Shown piece after piece: positions 26,953 to 36,518 of a stretch of DNA of 64,000 nucleotides (positions are counted from its first letter, which is position 1; each line of letters begins with the position of its first letter). Both the position numbers and the translations under genes were made by a program. The DNA is taken from the NCBI RefSeq assembly GCF_900110575.1, contig NZ_FOEF01000005.1:62001-126000 (forward strand). The letters run 5' to 3'. The DNA comes from Amycolatopsis saalfeldensis. GTDB lineage: Bacteria > Actinomycetota > Actinomycetes > Mycobacteriales > Pseudonocardiaceae. The notes beneath the pieces are model-generated. The model worked only from the letters and a program-made list of their open reading frames with translations. It searched no databases and was not told the origin of the DNA.

Positions 26953-26983
26953 CGGCTGCCCGGTGCCTCCGCCGGGCGAGCCG
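26953..26983 (-). terminator. Hairpin between carD and ispD
   Basis: CGGCT-GCCCGG pairs with CCGGGC-G-AGCCG around an 8-nt loop, one bulged base, within the 65-bp gap after the carD stop. It may terminate or attenuate read-through from carD into ispD-ispF. Confidence 0.45.
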
Positions 26984-26996
26984 GATGACCCGGGGG

Positions 26997-27488
26997 TCAG
27001 ACCGTCGCGGTTTCCAGAACCTCGTCGAGGAGGACTTCCGCTTTGTCCTCGTCGGTGCCCTCCGCGAGCGCGAGCTCGCTGACCAGAATTTGCCGCGCCT
27101 TCGCCAGCATCCGCTTTTCACCGGCTGAAAGTCCGCGGTCCTTCTCTCGCCGCCAGAGGTCGCGCACCACTTCGGCCACCTTGTTCACATCGCCGGAGGC
27201 GAGCTTCTCGAGGTTGGCCTTGTACCGACGAGACCAGTTCGTGGGCTCTTCGGTGTGCGGAGCACGCAGCACGTCGAAAACCTTGTCCAGTCCTTCTTGC
27301 CCGACGACGTCACGCACACCGACGATCTCGGCGTTGTCAGCAGGCACGCGAACCGTAAGATCCCCTTGCGCGACTTTGAGGACGAGGTACTTCTTCTCCT
27401 CGCCCTTGATCACGCGGGTTTCGATGGCTTCGATGAGTGCGGCACCGTGGTGCGGGTAGACGACGGTCTCTCCGACCTTGAAAACCAT
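26997..27488 (-). CDS. carD: RNA polymerase-binding transcription factor CarD
   Basis: A 163-residue CarD. The N-terminal Tudor-like RNA-polymerase-interaction domain (about 1-55) begins [20 protein letters not shown], and the C-terminal helical DNA-binding domain contains the conserved [17 protein letters not shown] (about 84-100). In actinobacteria CarD stabilises the open complex at rRNA and many other promoters and is essential in mycobacteria. ATG at 27486-27488 follows GAGGA. The order carD-ispD-ispF is as in mycobacteria. Confidence 0.97.
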   Translation of the reverse strand: MVFKVGETVVYPHHGAALIEAIETRVIKGEEKKYLVLKVAQGDLTVRVPADNAEIVGVRDVVGQEGLDKVFDVLRAPHTEEPTNWSRRYKANLEKLASGDVNKVAEVVRDLWRREKDRGLSAGEKRMLAKARQILVSELALAEGTDEDKAEVLLDEVLETATV

Positions 27489-27515
27489 GTGTCCTCTGCC
27501 CCTTTCGCTAATGCC

Positions 27516-27521
27516 ATCTTA
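27516..27521 (-). promoter_or_regulatory. carD: Possible -10 box for carD
   Basis: TAAGAT on the minus strand, about 30 bases before the carD ATG. No good -35 is seen at the right spacing. A TTGACA on the plus strand at 27589-27594 could be a -35 for lpqE but lacks a clear -10. Confidence 0.3.
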
Positions 27522-27773
27522 GCACGGTCCTCCGAAGCCCACCTAGTGCCCCGGGATCGTCGTCGCAGGTCAGCGGCCTGGGCGGGGGTTGACAAATCTT
27601 CCGGCCCCGTGCTCATGCAGGTGACGGGAATGCGCTGATCAACAGCAGCGAATTCCTAATTGGACGGTTGATCTTCGATGGCGCCGCGCCCGCAAGGCGG
27701 ACCGGTTCCGCGCACGCGAGGGTCCCCGGCTAGTCTTCGTCGTGACGAGGCCGTGAGATGGAAGGACTCCGAC

Positions 27774-28439
27774 GTGAGGCTGCAGAATCGCCGCGTGTTC
27801 GGCGCAGGTGTGTCGGCGCTCGGCGCCGCGCTCGTGCTCGCCGGCTGCGGAGCCGGTCAGATCACCCAGACCGACACTCAGCAGCCCGCGGTCAACGGCA
27901 CCTACGCGCAGGTGAAGACGATCGTCCTGCGCGACGCCGCGGTGCAGTACCCGGCACAGGGCGCCGCCTACTCGGCCGGCCAGTCCGCGCCGCTCACGCT
28001 GACGTTGGTCAACCAGGGCCCGAAGGACGACAAGCTCGTCTCGGTCACCTCCGACGCGACCGACGGCCCGGCCACGGTCAGCGGCTCGACGGCCATCGTC
28101 GCCGGCCACTCGCTGGTGATCGGCCCCTCGGACGCCATCGAGGCCACGAACCAGCAGGACGCGCCGTCCTCTTCTTCGGTGCCGTCGAGCAACACCGCGC
28201 CGCCGTCCGACACCGCCCCGCCGTCCTCGACCGGCGAGACCGCGGCGCCCACGTCTTCGGCGCCGACCCAGGTGGGCGTCGGCTCCGTGGTGTTGCAGAA
28301 CCTCAAGCAGCCGCTGTGGCCGGGCCAGACGATCAAGGTCACCTTCACCTTCCAGAACGCCGGCCCCGTGGTCGTCACGCTGCCGGTCGCCGCGCCGGCC
28401 CACGACCAGGCCCAGGGCAACGCCGCGGCGGGTCACTGA
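27774..28439 (+). CDS. lpqE: Lipoprotein LpqE-like, with PCu(A)C-like domain
   Basis: A 221-residue secreted lipoprotein. A short basic N-terminus leads into a hydrophobic signal and the lipobox LVLAGC (Cys about 25). The mature part has a beta-rich domain whose end, PLWPGQTIKVTFTFQNAG, resembles the copper-chaperone PCu(A)C pattern. A Ser/Pro/Thr linker (about residues 135-165) interrupts it, and the usual Met/His copper ligands are not evident. The gene lies between carD and radA exactly as lpqE does in mycobacteria. GTG at 27774 has AAGGA seven bases upstream; the frame extends further up without a box. Confidence 0.8.
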   Translation: MRLQNRRVFGAGVSALGAALVLAGCGAGQITQTDTQQPAVNGTYAQVKTIVLRDAAVQYPAQGAAYSAGQSAPLTLTLVNQGPKDDKLVSVTSDATDGPATVSGSTAIVAGHSLVIGPSDAIEATNQQDAPSSSSVPSSNTAPPSDTAPPSSTGETAAPTSSAPTQVGVGSVVLQNLKQPLWPGQTIKVTFTFQNAGPVVVTLPVAAPAHDQAQGNAAAGH

Positions 28440-28471
28440 TTTCTGTCGGTGCCCACCGCTAGCCTCGGCGC

Positions 28472-29833
28472 GTGGTGAAGAAGAGCAGCACTGTCTACCG
28501 GTGCGCCGAGTGCGGGCACGAGGCCGCGAAATGGGTCGGGCGCTGCCCCGAATGCCAGGCCTGGGGCACGCTCGAGGAGCGTGGCGGCGCCAATCCGGCG
28601 ATCACGAGGGTCGCGGCCGGGGCGCCGAGCGCGCCCGCGCGGCCGATCGCCGAGGTCGACGTGGAATCGGCCCGGGCCAAGTCCACCGGGGTGCCCGAGT
28701 TCGACCGGGTGCTCGGCGGCGGGCTGGTGCCGGGCGCGGTGGTCCTGCTGGCCGGTGAGCCCGGCGTCGGCAAGTCGACCCTGCTGCTCGAGGTGGCCTA
28801 CCAGTGGGCGGTCACGGCCGGGCGGTCCCTGTATGTCACCGGCGAGGAGTCGGCCGGGCAGGTCCGGCTGCGGGCCGAGCGCACGGGCAACGTGCACGGC
28901 GAGATGTTCCTCGCTGCCGAGAGCGACCTGGCGGCGATCCTCGGACACGTCGACGCCGTGAAGCCCGGGGTGCTGATCGTCGACTCGGTCCAGACCATGG
29001 CGTCGCCGCAGGTGGAGGGCTCGCCGGGCGGGGTCACGCAGGTCCGCGCGGTCACCGCGGGGCTGGTCGCGCTGGCCAAGGAGCGCGGGCTGCCCGTGGT
29101 GCTCGTGGGGCACGTCACGAAGGACGGCTCGGTGGCCGGGCCGCGGGTGCTGGAGCACCTGGTCGACGTCGTCCTGCAGTTCGAGGGCGACAAGCACTCG
29201 ACGCTGCGGATGGTGCGCGGCGTGAAGAACCGCTTCGGCGCGGCCGACGAGGTCGGTTGCTTCGAGCTGACCGAGGGCGGCATCGTCGGTGTGCCGGACC
29301 CGTCGGGGCTGTTCATGAGCCGCACCGCGGAGCCGGTGCCGGGCACGGCGATCACCGTGGCCGTCGAGGGGAAACGGCCGCTGCTGGGCGAGGTGCAGGC
29401 GCTGGTTTCGAGCACGAGCATGCCGCAGCCCCGGCGCGCGGTGAGCGGGCTGGACTCGGCGCGGGTCGCGATGGTGCTGGCGGTGCTGGAAAAACGCGGC
29501 AAGCTCAAGCTCGGCGACAAGGACGTGTATGTCGCCACGGTCGGCGGCATGAAGATCACCGAACCGGCCATCGACCTCGCGCTGGTGCTCGCCCTGACCT
29601 CGTCGCTGCACGAGGTCGCGCTGTCGCCACGGCTGGTGTCGCTGGGCGAAGTCGGGCTGGCCGGCGAGGTCCGGCGAGTGCCGAACGTCGCCCGCCGCCT
29701 CGCCGAGGCGTCCCGGCTGGGCTTCACCCACGCGCTGGTGCCGCCGGATTCGGGCAAGCTGCCGGACGGGATACGGGTGCTGGAGGTCGGCGACGTCGCG
29801 AGTGCGCTGAACGCCGCCAACCACGCCCAGTAG
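28472..29833 (+). CDS. radA: DNA repair protein RadA
   Basis: A 453-residue RadA (Sms), a RecA-like helicase that drives branch migration in recombination. A zinc finger at the N-terminus (C11, C14, C25, C28; YRCAECGHE and CPECQAWG) precedes the ATPase with Walker A GEPGVGKST (about 95-103), the family motif KNRFG (about 252-256) and a C-terminal Lon-protease-like domain. GTG at 28472 (a second GTG is at 28475). In many actinobacteria disA follows radA; here the next gene is unrelated and on the other strand. Confidence 0.95.
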   Translation: MVKKSSTVYRCAECGHEAAKWVGRCPECQAWGTLEERGGANPAITRVAAGAPSAPARPIAEVDVESARAKSTGVPEFDRVLGGGLVPGAVVLLAGEPGVGKSTLLLEVAYQWAVTAGRSLYVTGEESAGQVRLRAERTGNVHGEMFLAAESDLAAILGHVDAVKPGVLIVDSVQTMASPQVEGSPGGVTQVRAVTAGLVALAKERGLPVVLVGHVTKDGSVAGPRVLEHLVDVVLQFEGDKHSTLRMVRGVKNRFGAADEVGCFELTEGGIVGVPDPSGLFMSRTAEPVPGTAITVAVEGKRPLLGEVQALVSSTSMPQPRRAVSGLDSARVAMVLAVLEKRGKLKLGDKDVYVATVGGMKITEPAIDLALVLALTSSLHEVALSPRLVSLGEVGLAGEVRRVPNVARRLAEASRLGFTHALVPPDSGKLPDGIRVLEVGDVASALNAANHAQ

Positions 29834-29838
29834 CGGGC

Positions 29839-31020
29839 TCAGTCCCCGGAGCCGTCGGTGATGTCGTAGCGGTAGGCCGAAGTGCTGATGGCCCGCCCGG
29901 CGGAGAGGCCGTAGACGCTGTTCGTCGCGACGGTCGAGGCACGCAGGACGGTCGACGTCTCCGCGTCGACGGTGATGAGCAGCTCGTGGTCGCCGGCGGG
30001 AAAGGCGAAGTTCACCGTCCCACCCGTGCCGGTGGTCTTCACCCCGTGCATCTGGGCCAGCGCCGTGACGAGTGCTTGGCGCAGTGGCCGCGGGGCCAGG
30101 CCGCTGGTGAGCACCGAGAGCGCCAGCCCGGCCTGCCCCTCGGAGCTCCCCGCCGGGGACGGATTGAGCGGCGTCGTCACGGCCGCCGGCGGGCTGATCG
30201 GGAACTCGCTGGCCGGGGAGATGGTCCGGTTCGACGTGACCGGGGGGACCGCGCCCTTCGACATGGCGGTCTCGACATCGACGTTGACCGGCTGGAACAG
30301 CGGGACCGGGCCGCCGGGGAACGGGCCGGCCTCGGCGGCCTGAGCGATGCGCAACAGCAGCTGCGCCGGATTCGACGGCAGCCCGGCGATGAACTCCGCG
30401 GTCGGCTGATGCCAGCCCTCGGGCGCGGCGGTCCAGCCGGGGGAACCGGGAATCGATTCGGTGAACACCCCGGCGGCGGCGGTCTGGACCTCCGACGCGG
30501 GGCCGGGCAGCGCCGCCTGGTCGGCGGGCATCCCGCCGATGATCGTCGCCTGGCCGGTCCGGGTCCACCGGCGTTTCCAGACCTCACGCGGGTCGGGCGG
30601 GATCCACACTTCGAGGCGCTCCCGCACGGCGAAGACGCTGCGGTGGCTGACCCATTCGAGCACCGTGTAGTCGTTGGTGACGTGGGTGTACTGGCCCGCG
30701 ACCGGCCGGTTGTCCGAGGTCGGCGTGGTCGCGGGCCGGACCTCCGACGGGTCGCCGAGGTTGCTCGCCACGACCACGCCGCCGGTCAGCACGGCGACCG
30801 CGGCGGCCACGGCGATCCAGCGCCAGGCGCCCGAACGCTTCTTCGACGGAGACGCCGGGGCGGTCAGCCCGTCGCCGCTCTCGCCTGCCGCCGCGCGCAG
30901 CAGTTTCGCCCGGGCGCGGTCGAGTTCGCCGGCATCGGTGTGGACCTGGGGGTGCAACGCGGCGAACGCGTCGTCGAGTTCGGCTTCGGACCACAGGTGC
31001 CGGATGTTGTCGTCGCTCAC
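29839..31020 (-). CDS. CU044_5270-type membrane protein, putative anti-sigma partner
   Basis: A 393-residue single-pass membrane protein. About 65 cytosolic residues (DDNIRHLWSEAELDDAFAAL...) precede a membrane helix at about 66-86, then an extracytoplasmic domain of 300 residues rich in Pro, Thr and Ala. This layout and its place behind an ECF sigma gene match the CU044_5270 family found in actinomycetes. A zinc-binding anti-sigma motif is not seen, so the anti-sigma role is inferred from context. The GTG at 31018-31020 overlaps the sigma stop (GTGA), so expression is coupled. Confidence 0.7.
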   Translation of the reverse strand: MSDDNIRHLWSEAELDDAFAALHPQVHTDAGELDRARAKLLRAAAGESGDGLTAPASPSKKRSGAWRWIAVAAAVAVLTGGVVVASNLGDPSEVRPATTPTSDNRPVAGQYTHVTNDYTVLEWVSHRSVFAVRERLEVWIPPDPREVWKRRWTRTGQATIIGGMPADQAALPGPASEVQTAAAGVFTESIPGSPGWTAAPEGWHQPTAEFIAGLPSNPAQLLLRIAQAAEAGPFPGGPVPLFQPVNVDVETAMSKGAVPPVTSNRTISPASEFPISPPAAVTTPLNPSPAGSSEGQAGLALSVLTSGLAPRPLRQALVTALAQMHGVKTTGTGGTVNFAFPAGDHELLITVDAETSTVLRASTVATNSVYGLSAGRAISTSAYRYDITDGSGD

Positions 31021-31616
31021 AGGTCGATCGCCTCCTCGGTTCTTGCCGTTTCGGCCGCGTTCGCGCGCAGCCACCGCCTCAGCCGGTGCAGCCGGGAGCG
31101 GATCGTGCCGGGTGGCACGCCGAGTGCTTCGGCGACCTCCGACGGTTCGAGGCCGGCCCAGGCGACGAGCAGCAGCGTGTCGCGGTCGGCCACGCTGAGC
31201 TTGGCGAGCGCACCCGCCAGCTGAGCGGCGCGCGTCTGGGCGTCGACCTGCTCCGCGACCCGGCTGTCGTGCCCGGCCGTGCTGCCGTCGCCGGTCCGCG
31301 CGAGCCGCGCGGTCGCCCGCAGCGCGCGGGTCTCGCTCCGCACGTGGTGGCGCAGCAGGTTCGTCGCGATGCCGTACAGCCAGGACCGCGCCGTGCCCAG
31401 CTCGGGCCGGTACGAATCGCGCCGCCGCAACGCGACGAGGAACGTCTCCCCGACGAGGTCGTGCGCCGGCTCGTCACCGATCCGCCGGGCGAGGTAGCGG
31501 TGCATCGACCGCGCGTGCGCGTCGAAGAGCCGCCCGAACACCGGCCCGGGGTCGGGCCCGCCCAGGTCCGGCCGGTCGAGCGCGTCCGGCTCTCGACCCT
31601 CGGGGATCACCTGCAT
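31017..31616 (-). CDS. ECF-type RNA polymerase sigma factor
   Basis: A 199-residue sigma-70 family protein. Region 2 is about residues 25-95 (FGRLFDAHARSMHRYLARRI ... ARSWLYGIATNLLRHHVR) and region 4 is about 130-185 (LSVADRDTLLLVAWAGLEPS ... GVPPGTIRSRLHRLRRWLR). It is followed by and overlaps its likely membrane partner, so it probably answers an envelope signal. ATG at 31614-31616. Confidence 0.88.
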   Translation of the reverse strand: MQVIPEGREPDALDRPDLGGPDPGPVFGRLFDAHARSMHRYLARRIGDEPAHDLVGETFLVALRRRDSYRPELGTARSWLYGIATNLLRHHVRSETRALRATARLARTGDGSTAGHDSRVAEQVDAQTRAAQLAGALAKLSVADRDTLLLVAWAGLEPSEVAEALGVPPGTIRSRLHRLRRWLRANAAETARTEEAIDL

Positions 31617-31702
31617 GCCCGGTATCGCCCGCAGCGGCCCGGAGCGTTCACGGGCGGCCTGCTTTCGTCGTTATCGGAACATCAAGGATGTTTCGCCCAG
31701 AA

Positions 31703-32236
31703 CTACCAGATCGGGTGATCGCTGAAGCGTTGCAGCGTCGCGACCGAGGGGCGGACGTAGAACAGGCCCGCACCGTAACCGAGCACGCCCAGCGCGAAGT
31801 TCGCGCAGGTGGCCAGCAGGTCGCTGGCGCCGAGGCGGTTGTGGTCGTGCCAGAGGTCCACCAGCGCCGACGCGGTGAGGGCCAGCAGGCAGGTCACGAC
31901 CAGCGCCAGGAAACAGGCGCGCAGCAGGGTGCGGGTGAACCGGGCGCGGGGGACGACGAGGTAGTCGCCCAGCAGGCATCGGCGGGCGCTCAGCACCACG
32001 GCGGCAGTGGCCAGCACGGACAGCACCGGCAGCAGCAGGGCGACCCGTCCGACGAAGGCGTCCGGCAGCGCGTGCCCGTGCAAAGGACCGTTCACGAACA
32101 CCGTCAGCGCCAGCACCAGAATCGTGCCGACGGCCAGCGCGACCCCCGTGACCAGCGATCCTCCGCGGACCCGGGCGGCGAACAGCGGTGGCAGCGGCGC
32201 GTACCCCTCGGCCTGCTGACCGTAATACTGCTTCAC
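31703..32236 (-). CDS. Membrane protein of unknown function
   Basis: A 177-residue protein with about four membrane helices (roughly residues 28-50, 63-83, 103-125 and 140-160) and a Tyr/Gln-rich N-terminus (KQYYGQQAEGYAPLPPLF). No family is recognised. GTG at 32234-32236. It lies upstream of the ECF sigma gene on the same strand with an 86-bp gap. Confidence 0.6.
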   Translation of the reverse strand: MKQYYGQQAEGYAPLPPLFAARVRGGSLVTGVALAVGTILVLALTVFVNGPLHGHALPDAFVGRVALLLPVLSVLATAAVVLSARRCLLGDYLVVPRARFTRTLLRACFLALVVTCLLALTASALVDLWHDHNRLGASDLLATCANFALGVLGYGAGLFYVRPSVATLQRFSDHPIW

Positions 32237-32356
32237 CGCCCACCTCCGTGCCGAGACGAAACGAACGTGCAGATGCCCGTGAATCCCAGCTTAAGCGACC
32301 ATGACGTAAGGAGCTCACCACTCTTGGGCCATGTCACCGGGCCGTGCTAACGACGA

Positions 32357-32392
32357 GGAGCCCGTACCGCCGACTGGCGGAACGGGCCCCTC
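32357..32392 (-). terminator. Terminator after the OtsB-GH15 gene
   Basis: Hairpin GCCCGT-A-CCGCC / GGCGG-A-ACGGGC with a GACT loop (plus-strand notation), 17 bases past the stop at 32409 in the minus direction and followed there by a T-containing stretch. Confidence 0.7.
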
Positions 32393-32408
32393 GAAGTGGA
32401 AAACGGCG

Positions 32409-34943
32409 TCAGGCCTTCTCCGCCAGCAGGTTCGCGCAGCGGATCAGGCCGAGGTGCGAGTACGCCTGCGGGTGGTTGCCCAGCGAGCGTTCCGCGATCG
32501 GGTCGAACTGCTCCGGCAGCAGGCCGGTGGGGCCGGCCGAGCTGACGATCTGGCTGAACAGCTCCTCGGCCTCGTTGCGGCGGCCGGTGTGCAGATAGGC
32601 CTCGATCAGCCAGGCCGCGCAGATGTGGAAGCCGCCCTCGCCGCCGGGGAGGCCGTCGTCGCGGCGGTAGCGGTACACGGTCGAACCGCTGCGCAGCTCG
32701 GCCTCGATCGCCGTCACCGTGGACTGGAAACGCTCGTCGGCCGGGTCGATCAGGCCGGTGAGCCCGACGAACAGCGACGCCGCGTCGAGGTCCGTGCCGT
32801 CGTAGGCGGTGGTGAACGCCTGGACCTCGTCGTTCCAGCCGTGCTCCAGCACGTCGGCCTTGATCCGGTCGCGCAGCTCGGGCCAGGCCCCCGGCACGCC
32901 GCGGCCGTACTCGTTGCCGAGCTTCACCGCGCGGTCGATCGTCACCCAGCACATCACCCGCGAGTACACCCGGTGGCGCGGCACATGCCGTTCCTCCCAG
33001 ATGCCGTGGTCCGGCTCGTTCCAGCGCCGCGTGACGGCCTCGGCCATCGCGCGCACCATCTGCCAGTCCTCGTCACGCAGTTCGCCGCGCACCTCGGCCA
33101 GCGTCGTGACGAGTTCGACCACCGGGCCGAACACGTCCAGCTGCACCTGGTGGTTGGCCAGGTTGCCGACGCGCACCGGCCGCGAGCCGGCGTACCCGGG
33201 CAGCGACTCGATCACGGCCTCGGCGCCGATCACGCTGCCGGACAAGGTGTACAGCGGGTGCAGCCGCTCCGGACCGGCCAAAGTGGACAGCACGCCGTGC
33301 AGCCACTCCAGGTAGCCCTCGGCCTCCGCGGTGGAGCCGAGGTGCACCAGCTCGCGCACGGTCATCGCGGCGTCGCGGACCCAGCAATAGCGGTAGTCCC
33401 AGTTGCGCACGCCGCCGATCTCCTCCGGCAGCGACGAGGTCGCGGCCGCCAGCACCCCGCCGGTGTCGGTGTTGACCAGGCCGCGCAGGGTCAGCGCGGA
33501 GCGCCGGACCAGCTCGGTCTGCACCGTCGGCAGCTTCAGCTTGGCCGCCCAGTCGCTCCAGTAGCGGCCCGCGCGATCACGACGGTCCATTTCGGACAGT
33601 TCGTGGGCGGTCAGGTCCGTGGTGCCGCAGCGCAGCTCCAGCACCACCGGGTTGTCCGGCTTCGGCTGCACCAGCGCGGTCGCGGTGTCGTGCAGGCCGT
33701 CGGAGGTGATGGTCCACTCGATGCCCGGCGCGCGGAGCACAAACGGCTCCGACGTGCCCAGCACCCGCAGGCCCTCGCCCTCGGCCACCAGCTTCACCGG
33801 CACCCCGCCGAACTCCGGCCGCGGCGCGAACACCACCTGCGCCGCCGCCTCACCCGAGATCACGCGCACGATGTCCGTGCGGTGCGAAGGGCTTTCCGGC
33901 TCCAGGTAGTCCGTGACGAGCAGACGCGACCAGCGCGTCTCCACCGTCATCGTGTTCGGCAGGTACCGCTGGCCCAGCGGCAGGCCGTTGCGGTGCGGCT
34001 TGATCGAGAAGACCCCGGCCCCCGGCCCGCCGAGCAGGTCGGCGAACACCGCGGGGGCGTCCGGGCCCGGGTGGCAGAGCCAGGTCAGCTTCGCGTCCGG
34101 CGTGACGAGCGCGACCGAGCGCTCGTTGGCCAGCATCGAGAGCCGCTCGATCGGCGGCGCCGACTCGCCGTAGAGCCAGTTTCGCCGTTCTTCCAGCACA
34201 AACGCGAGCACCAGCGCGACGTCGACGGTGTCCGGCACGCGGTAGGCGGCCAGCGTCTCGCCGTCGCCCACCTTGATGCCGAGGTCGGGGCCGGACAGGC
34301 GGGCGAACGCCTTCTCGTCGGTCACGTCGTCGCCGAGGAAGATCGCGGCGGTCGCGCCGACCTGGTGGCGGAGGGTGTCGAGCGCGTTGCCCTTGTCCGT
34401 CTGGACGACCGCGAGCTCCACCACCTCCTTGCCGTCTGTGGTGGACACGCCCGGCCAGGTGCACGGGCCCTCGTGCACGTCGGAGAGCACGCGGCGGCCG
34501 GCCTCGTGCTCGGCCCGGCGGACGTGCACCGCGATGCTCGCGGGCTTCACTTCGAGCGACACACCCGGCACGTCGAGCACCAGCGACTCGAGTTCCGACT
34601 CGAGCCGGCGGTGCAACGCACGGGCCTCGTCGTCGAGGGCGTGGATGAACCCGATGTCGAACTCGGACCCGTGGCTGCCGACGAGGTTCACCTCGGACGG
34701 CAGCCGCGACAGCGTCGCCAGGTCGCGCAGCGCCCGGCCCGAGATGACCGCGGTCGTCGTCTCGTGCAGGCCGGCCAGCGATCTGAGCGCCCCGACCGAC
34801 TCGGGCAGCGGCCGGGCTTCGTCCGGGTTCGCGGTGATCGGAGCCAATGTGCCGTCGTAGTCGCAGGCGACCAGCAGGCGCGGGGTACGGGCGATCTGCA
34901 CGATCGTGCGCCGTAACTCCGCAGGCAACGCCTCGGCGGTCAA
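32409..34943 (-). CDS. otsB: Trehalose-6-phosphate phosphatase fused to a GH15 glycoside hydrolase
   Basis: An 844-residue two-domain protein. The N-terminal 240 residues are an OtsB-type HAD phosphatase: LLVACDYDGTLAPI (about 24-37), VISGRALRDL and LGDDVTDEKAFARL (about 203-216). From about residue 255 to the end is a glycoside hydrolase family 15 part (glucoamylase/trehalase type), with VRNWDYRYCWVRDAAMTVREL split around residue 514-533 and a C-terminal EQFDPIAERSLGNHPQAYSH. OtsB makes trehalose from trehalose-6-P; GH15 members can hydrolyse trehalose. The start is TTG at 34941-34943 or GTG at 34944-34946; AGGAGG lies one to four bases upstream. It lies 40 bp after otsA. Confidence 0.85.
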   Translation of the reverse strand: MTAEALPAELRRTIVQIARTPRLLVACDYDGTLAPITANPDEARPLPESVGALRSLAGLHETTTAVISGRALRDLATLSRLPSEVNLVGSHGSEFDIGFIHALDDEARALHRRLESELESLVLDVPGVSLEVKPASIAVHVRRAEHEAGRRVLSDVHEGPCTWPGVSTTDGKEVVELAVVQTDKGNALDTLRHQVGATAAIFLGDDVTDEKAFARLSGPDLGIKVGDGETLAAYRVPDTVDVALVLAFVLEERRNWLYGESAPPIERLSMLANERSVALVTPDAKLTWLCHPGPDAPAVFADLLGGPGAGVFSIKPHRNGLPLGQRYLPNTMTVETRWSRLLVTDYLEPESPSHRTDIVRVISGEAAAQVVFAPRPEFGGVPVKLVAEGEGLRVLGTSEPFVLRAPGIEWTITSDGLHDTATALVQPKPDNPVVLELRCGTTDLTAHELSEMDRRDRAGRYWSDWAAKLKLPTVQTELVRRSALTLRGLVNTDTGGVLAAATSSLPEEIGGVRNWDYRYCWVRDAAMTVRELVHLGSTAEAEGYLEWLHGVLSTLAGPERLHPLYTLSGSVIGAEAVIESLPGYAGSRPVRVGNLANHQVQLDVFGPVVELVTTLAEVRGELRDEDWQMVRAMAEAVTRRWNEPDHGIWEERHVPRHRVYSRVMCWVTIDRAVKLGNEYGRGVPGAWPELRDRIKADVLEHGWNDEVQAFTTAYDGTDLDAASLFVGLTGLIDPADERFQSTVTAIEAELRSGSTVYRYRRDDGLPGGEGGFHICAAWLIEAYLHTGRRNEAEELFSQIVSSAGPTGLLPEQFDPIAERSLGNHPQAYSHLGLIRCANLLAEKA

Positions 34944-34983
34944 CACTCCTCCTAAGGAGGTCCAGCGCGGTACGGGGGGAGGG

Positions 34984-36435
34984 TCAGTCGACCGGCTCCG
35001 CACCCAGCGCCTGCAGGAACGAGCGCGCCCACCGGTCGACGTCGTGGGTGAGGACCTGTCGACGCATGGCGCGCATCCTGCGTCGGCCCTCGGCGGGGTC
35101 GAGCGTAATGGCAGCCTCCAACGCGTTCTTCACCCCGTCCAGATCATGCGGATTGACCAGGAACGCACTGGTCAGTTCGGACGCCGCGCCGGCGAACTCG
35201 CTGAGCACCAGCGCGCCGCCGAGATCGTGGCGGCAGGCGACGTACTCCTTGCACACGAGGTTCATCCCGTCGCGCAGCGGAGTCACCACCATGACGTCCG
35301 CGGCGGAGAAGAACGCGGCCAGCTCGGTGCGGTCGACGGATTGGTGCAGGTAGTGCACGACCGGGTGACCCACGCGGGCGAACTCGCCGTTGATCCGGCC
35401 GACCATCTGCTCGATCTCGCCGCGCATCCGCTGGTAGTGCTCCACGCGCTCGCGGCTCGGGGTGGCCAGCTGCACGAAGGCGACGTCCTCCGGCCGCAGC
35501 CGCTCCTCGTGCAGCAACTCGTGCATCGCCTGCAGGCGCAGGTCGATGCCCTTGGTGTAGTCGAGGCGGTCGACGCCGAGCATCACGGTCTTCGGGTTGC
35601 CGAGGTCGCGGCGGATCTCCTTGGCGCGTTCGATCACGCCCTTCGTGCGCGCCAGGCTGTCCAGGCCGGCGGCGTCGATGGAGATCGGGAACGCGCCGAC
35701 GCGCACGGTGCGGTCGCCGACCTGCACCATGCCGGGCCGGGACCGGACGCCGACGGCGCCGCGGGTCGGCTCGAGGCCGACCAGCTGGCGGGCCAGCCAG
35801 AGGAAGTTCTGCGCGCCGCCGGGGCGGTGGAAGCCGATCAGGTCCGCGCCGATCAGGCCGCGCACGATCTCGGCGCGCCACGGCAGCTGCATGAACAGCT
35901 CCACCGGCGGGAACGGGATGTGGAGGAAGAAGCCGATGCGCAGGTCGGGTCGCAGCTCACGCAGCATCGTGGGCACCAGCTGCAGCTGGTAGTCCTGGAT
36001 CCACACGGTGGCGCCGGTGGCGGCGACCTCCGCGCTCGCCTCGGCGAAGCGGCGGTTCACCTTCACGTAGCTGTCCCACCAGGCCCGGTCGAACACCGGG
36101 CTCTCGACGACGTCGTGGTAGAGCGGCCAGAGCGTGGCGTTGGAGAAGCCTTCGTAGTAGTCCCGGACCTCCGCCGAGGAGAGCGACACCGGGTGCAGCA
36201 CCAGTCCGTCGTCGTCGAACTCGTCGACGTCCACGTCGGGCACGCCGGGCCAGCCGACCCAGGCGCCCTTGCGCGATCTCAGGAACGGCTCCAGCGCGGA
36301 CACCAGTCCACCGGGGCTGGCCGTCCAGCGCTGGCCGCCCTCCGAAGTGCGTTCCAGGTCGACCGGCAGCCGGTTGGCCACCACGACGAAGTCGGCCGAC
36401 GGGGTGGTCTTCTGCTCTGCAATCGCTTCGGTCAC
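34984..36435 (-). CDS. otsA: Trehalose-6-phosphate synthase
   Basis: A 483-residue GT20 glycosyltransferase that joins UDP- or ADP-glucose to glucose-6-phosphate. Motifs: [14 protein letters not shown] (about 17-30), GWPGV, the [11 protein letters not shown] segment, [23 protein letters not shown] and [16 protein letters not shown]. Length is normal. GTG at 36433-36435 has GGGAG eight bases upstream; a far longer frame upstream is spurious. It forms an operon with the OtsB-GH15 gene downstream. Confidence 0.94.
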   Translation of the reverse strand: MTEAIAEQKTTPSADFVVVANRLPVDLERTSEGGQRWTASPGGLVSALEPFLRSRKGAWVGWPGVPDVDVDEFDDDGLVLHPVSLSSAEVRDYYEGFSNATLWPLYHDVVESPVFDRAWWDSYVKVNRRFAEASAEVAATGATVWIQDYQLQLVPTMLRELRPDLRIGFFLHIPFPPVELFMQLPWRAEIVRGLIGADLIGFHRPGGAQNFLWLARQLVGLEPTRGAVGVRSRPGMVQVGDRTVRVGAFPISIDAAGLDSLARTKGVIERAKEIRRDLGNPKTVMLGVDRLDYTKGIDLRLQAMHELLHEERLRPEDVAFVQLATPSRERVEHYQRMRGEIEQMVGRINGEFARVGHPVVHYLHQSVDRTELAAFFSAADVMVVTPLRDGMNLVCKEYVACRHDLGGALVLSEFAGAASELTSAFLVNPHDLDGVKNALEAAITLDPAEGRRRMRAMRRQVLTHDVDRWARSFLQALGAEPVD

Positions 36436-36518
36436 TACAGCTGCTCCCTCGTTCTCCTCGGGTCGCGGCCCCAACCGAACCCTATCGCGCACAGGGTGAC
36501 CGGACAGTGACCAACCGA

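Noticed and set aside
32331..34916. 861-codon plus-strand frame opposite the OtsB-GH15 gene
   Set aside because: His/Asp/Arg/Gln-rich antisense shadow of a clearly coding gene.
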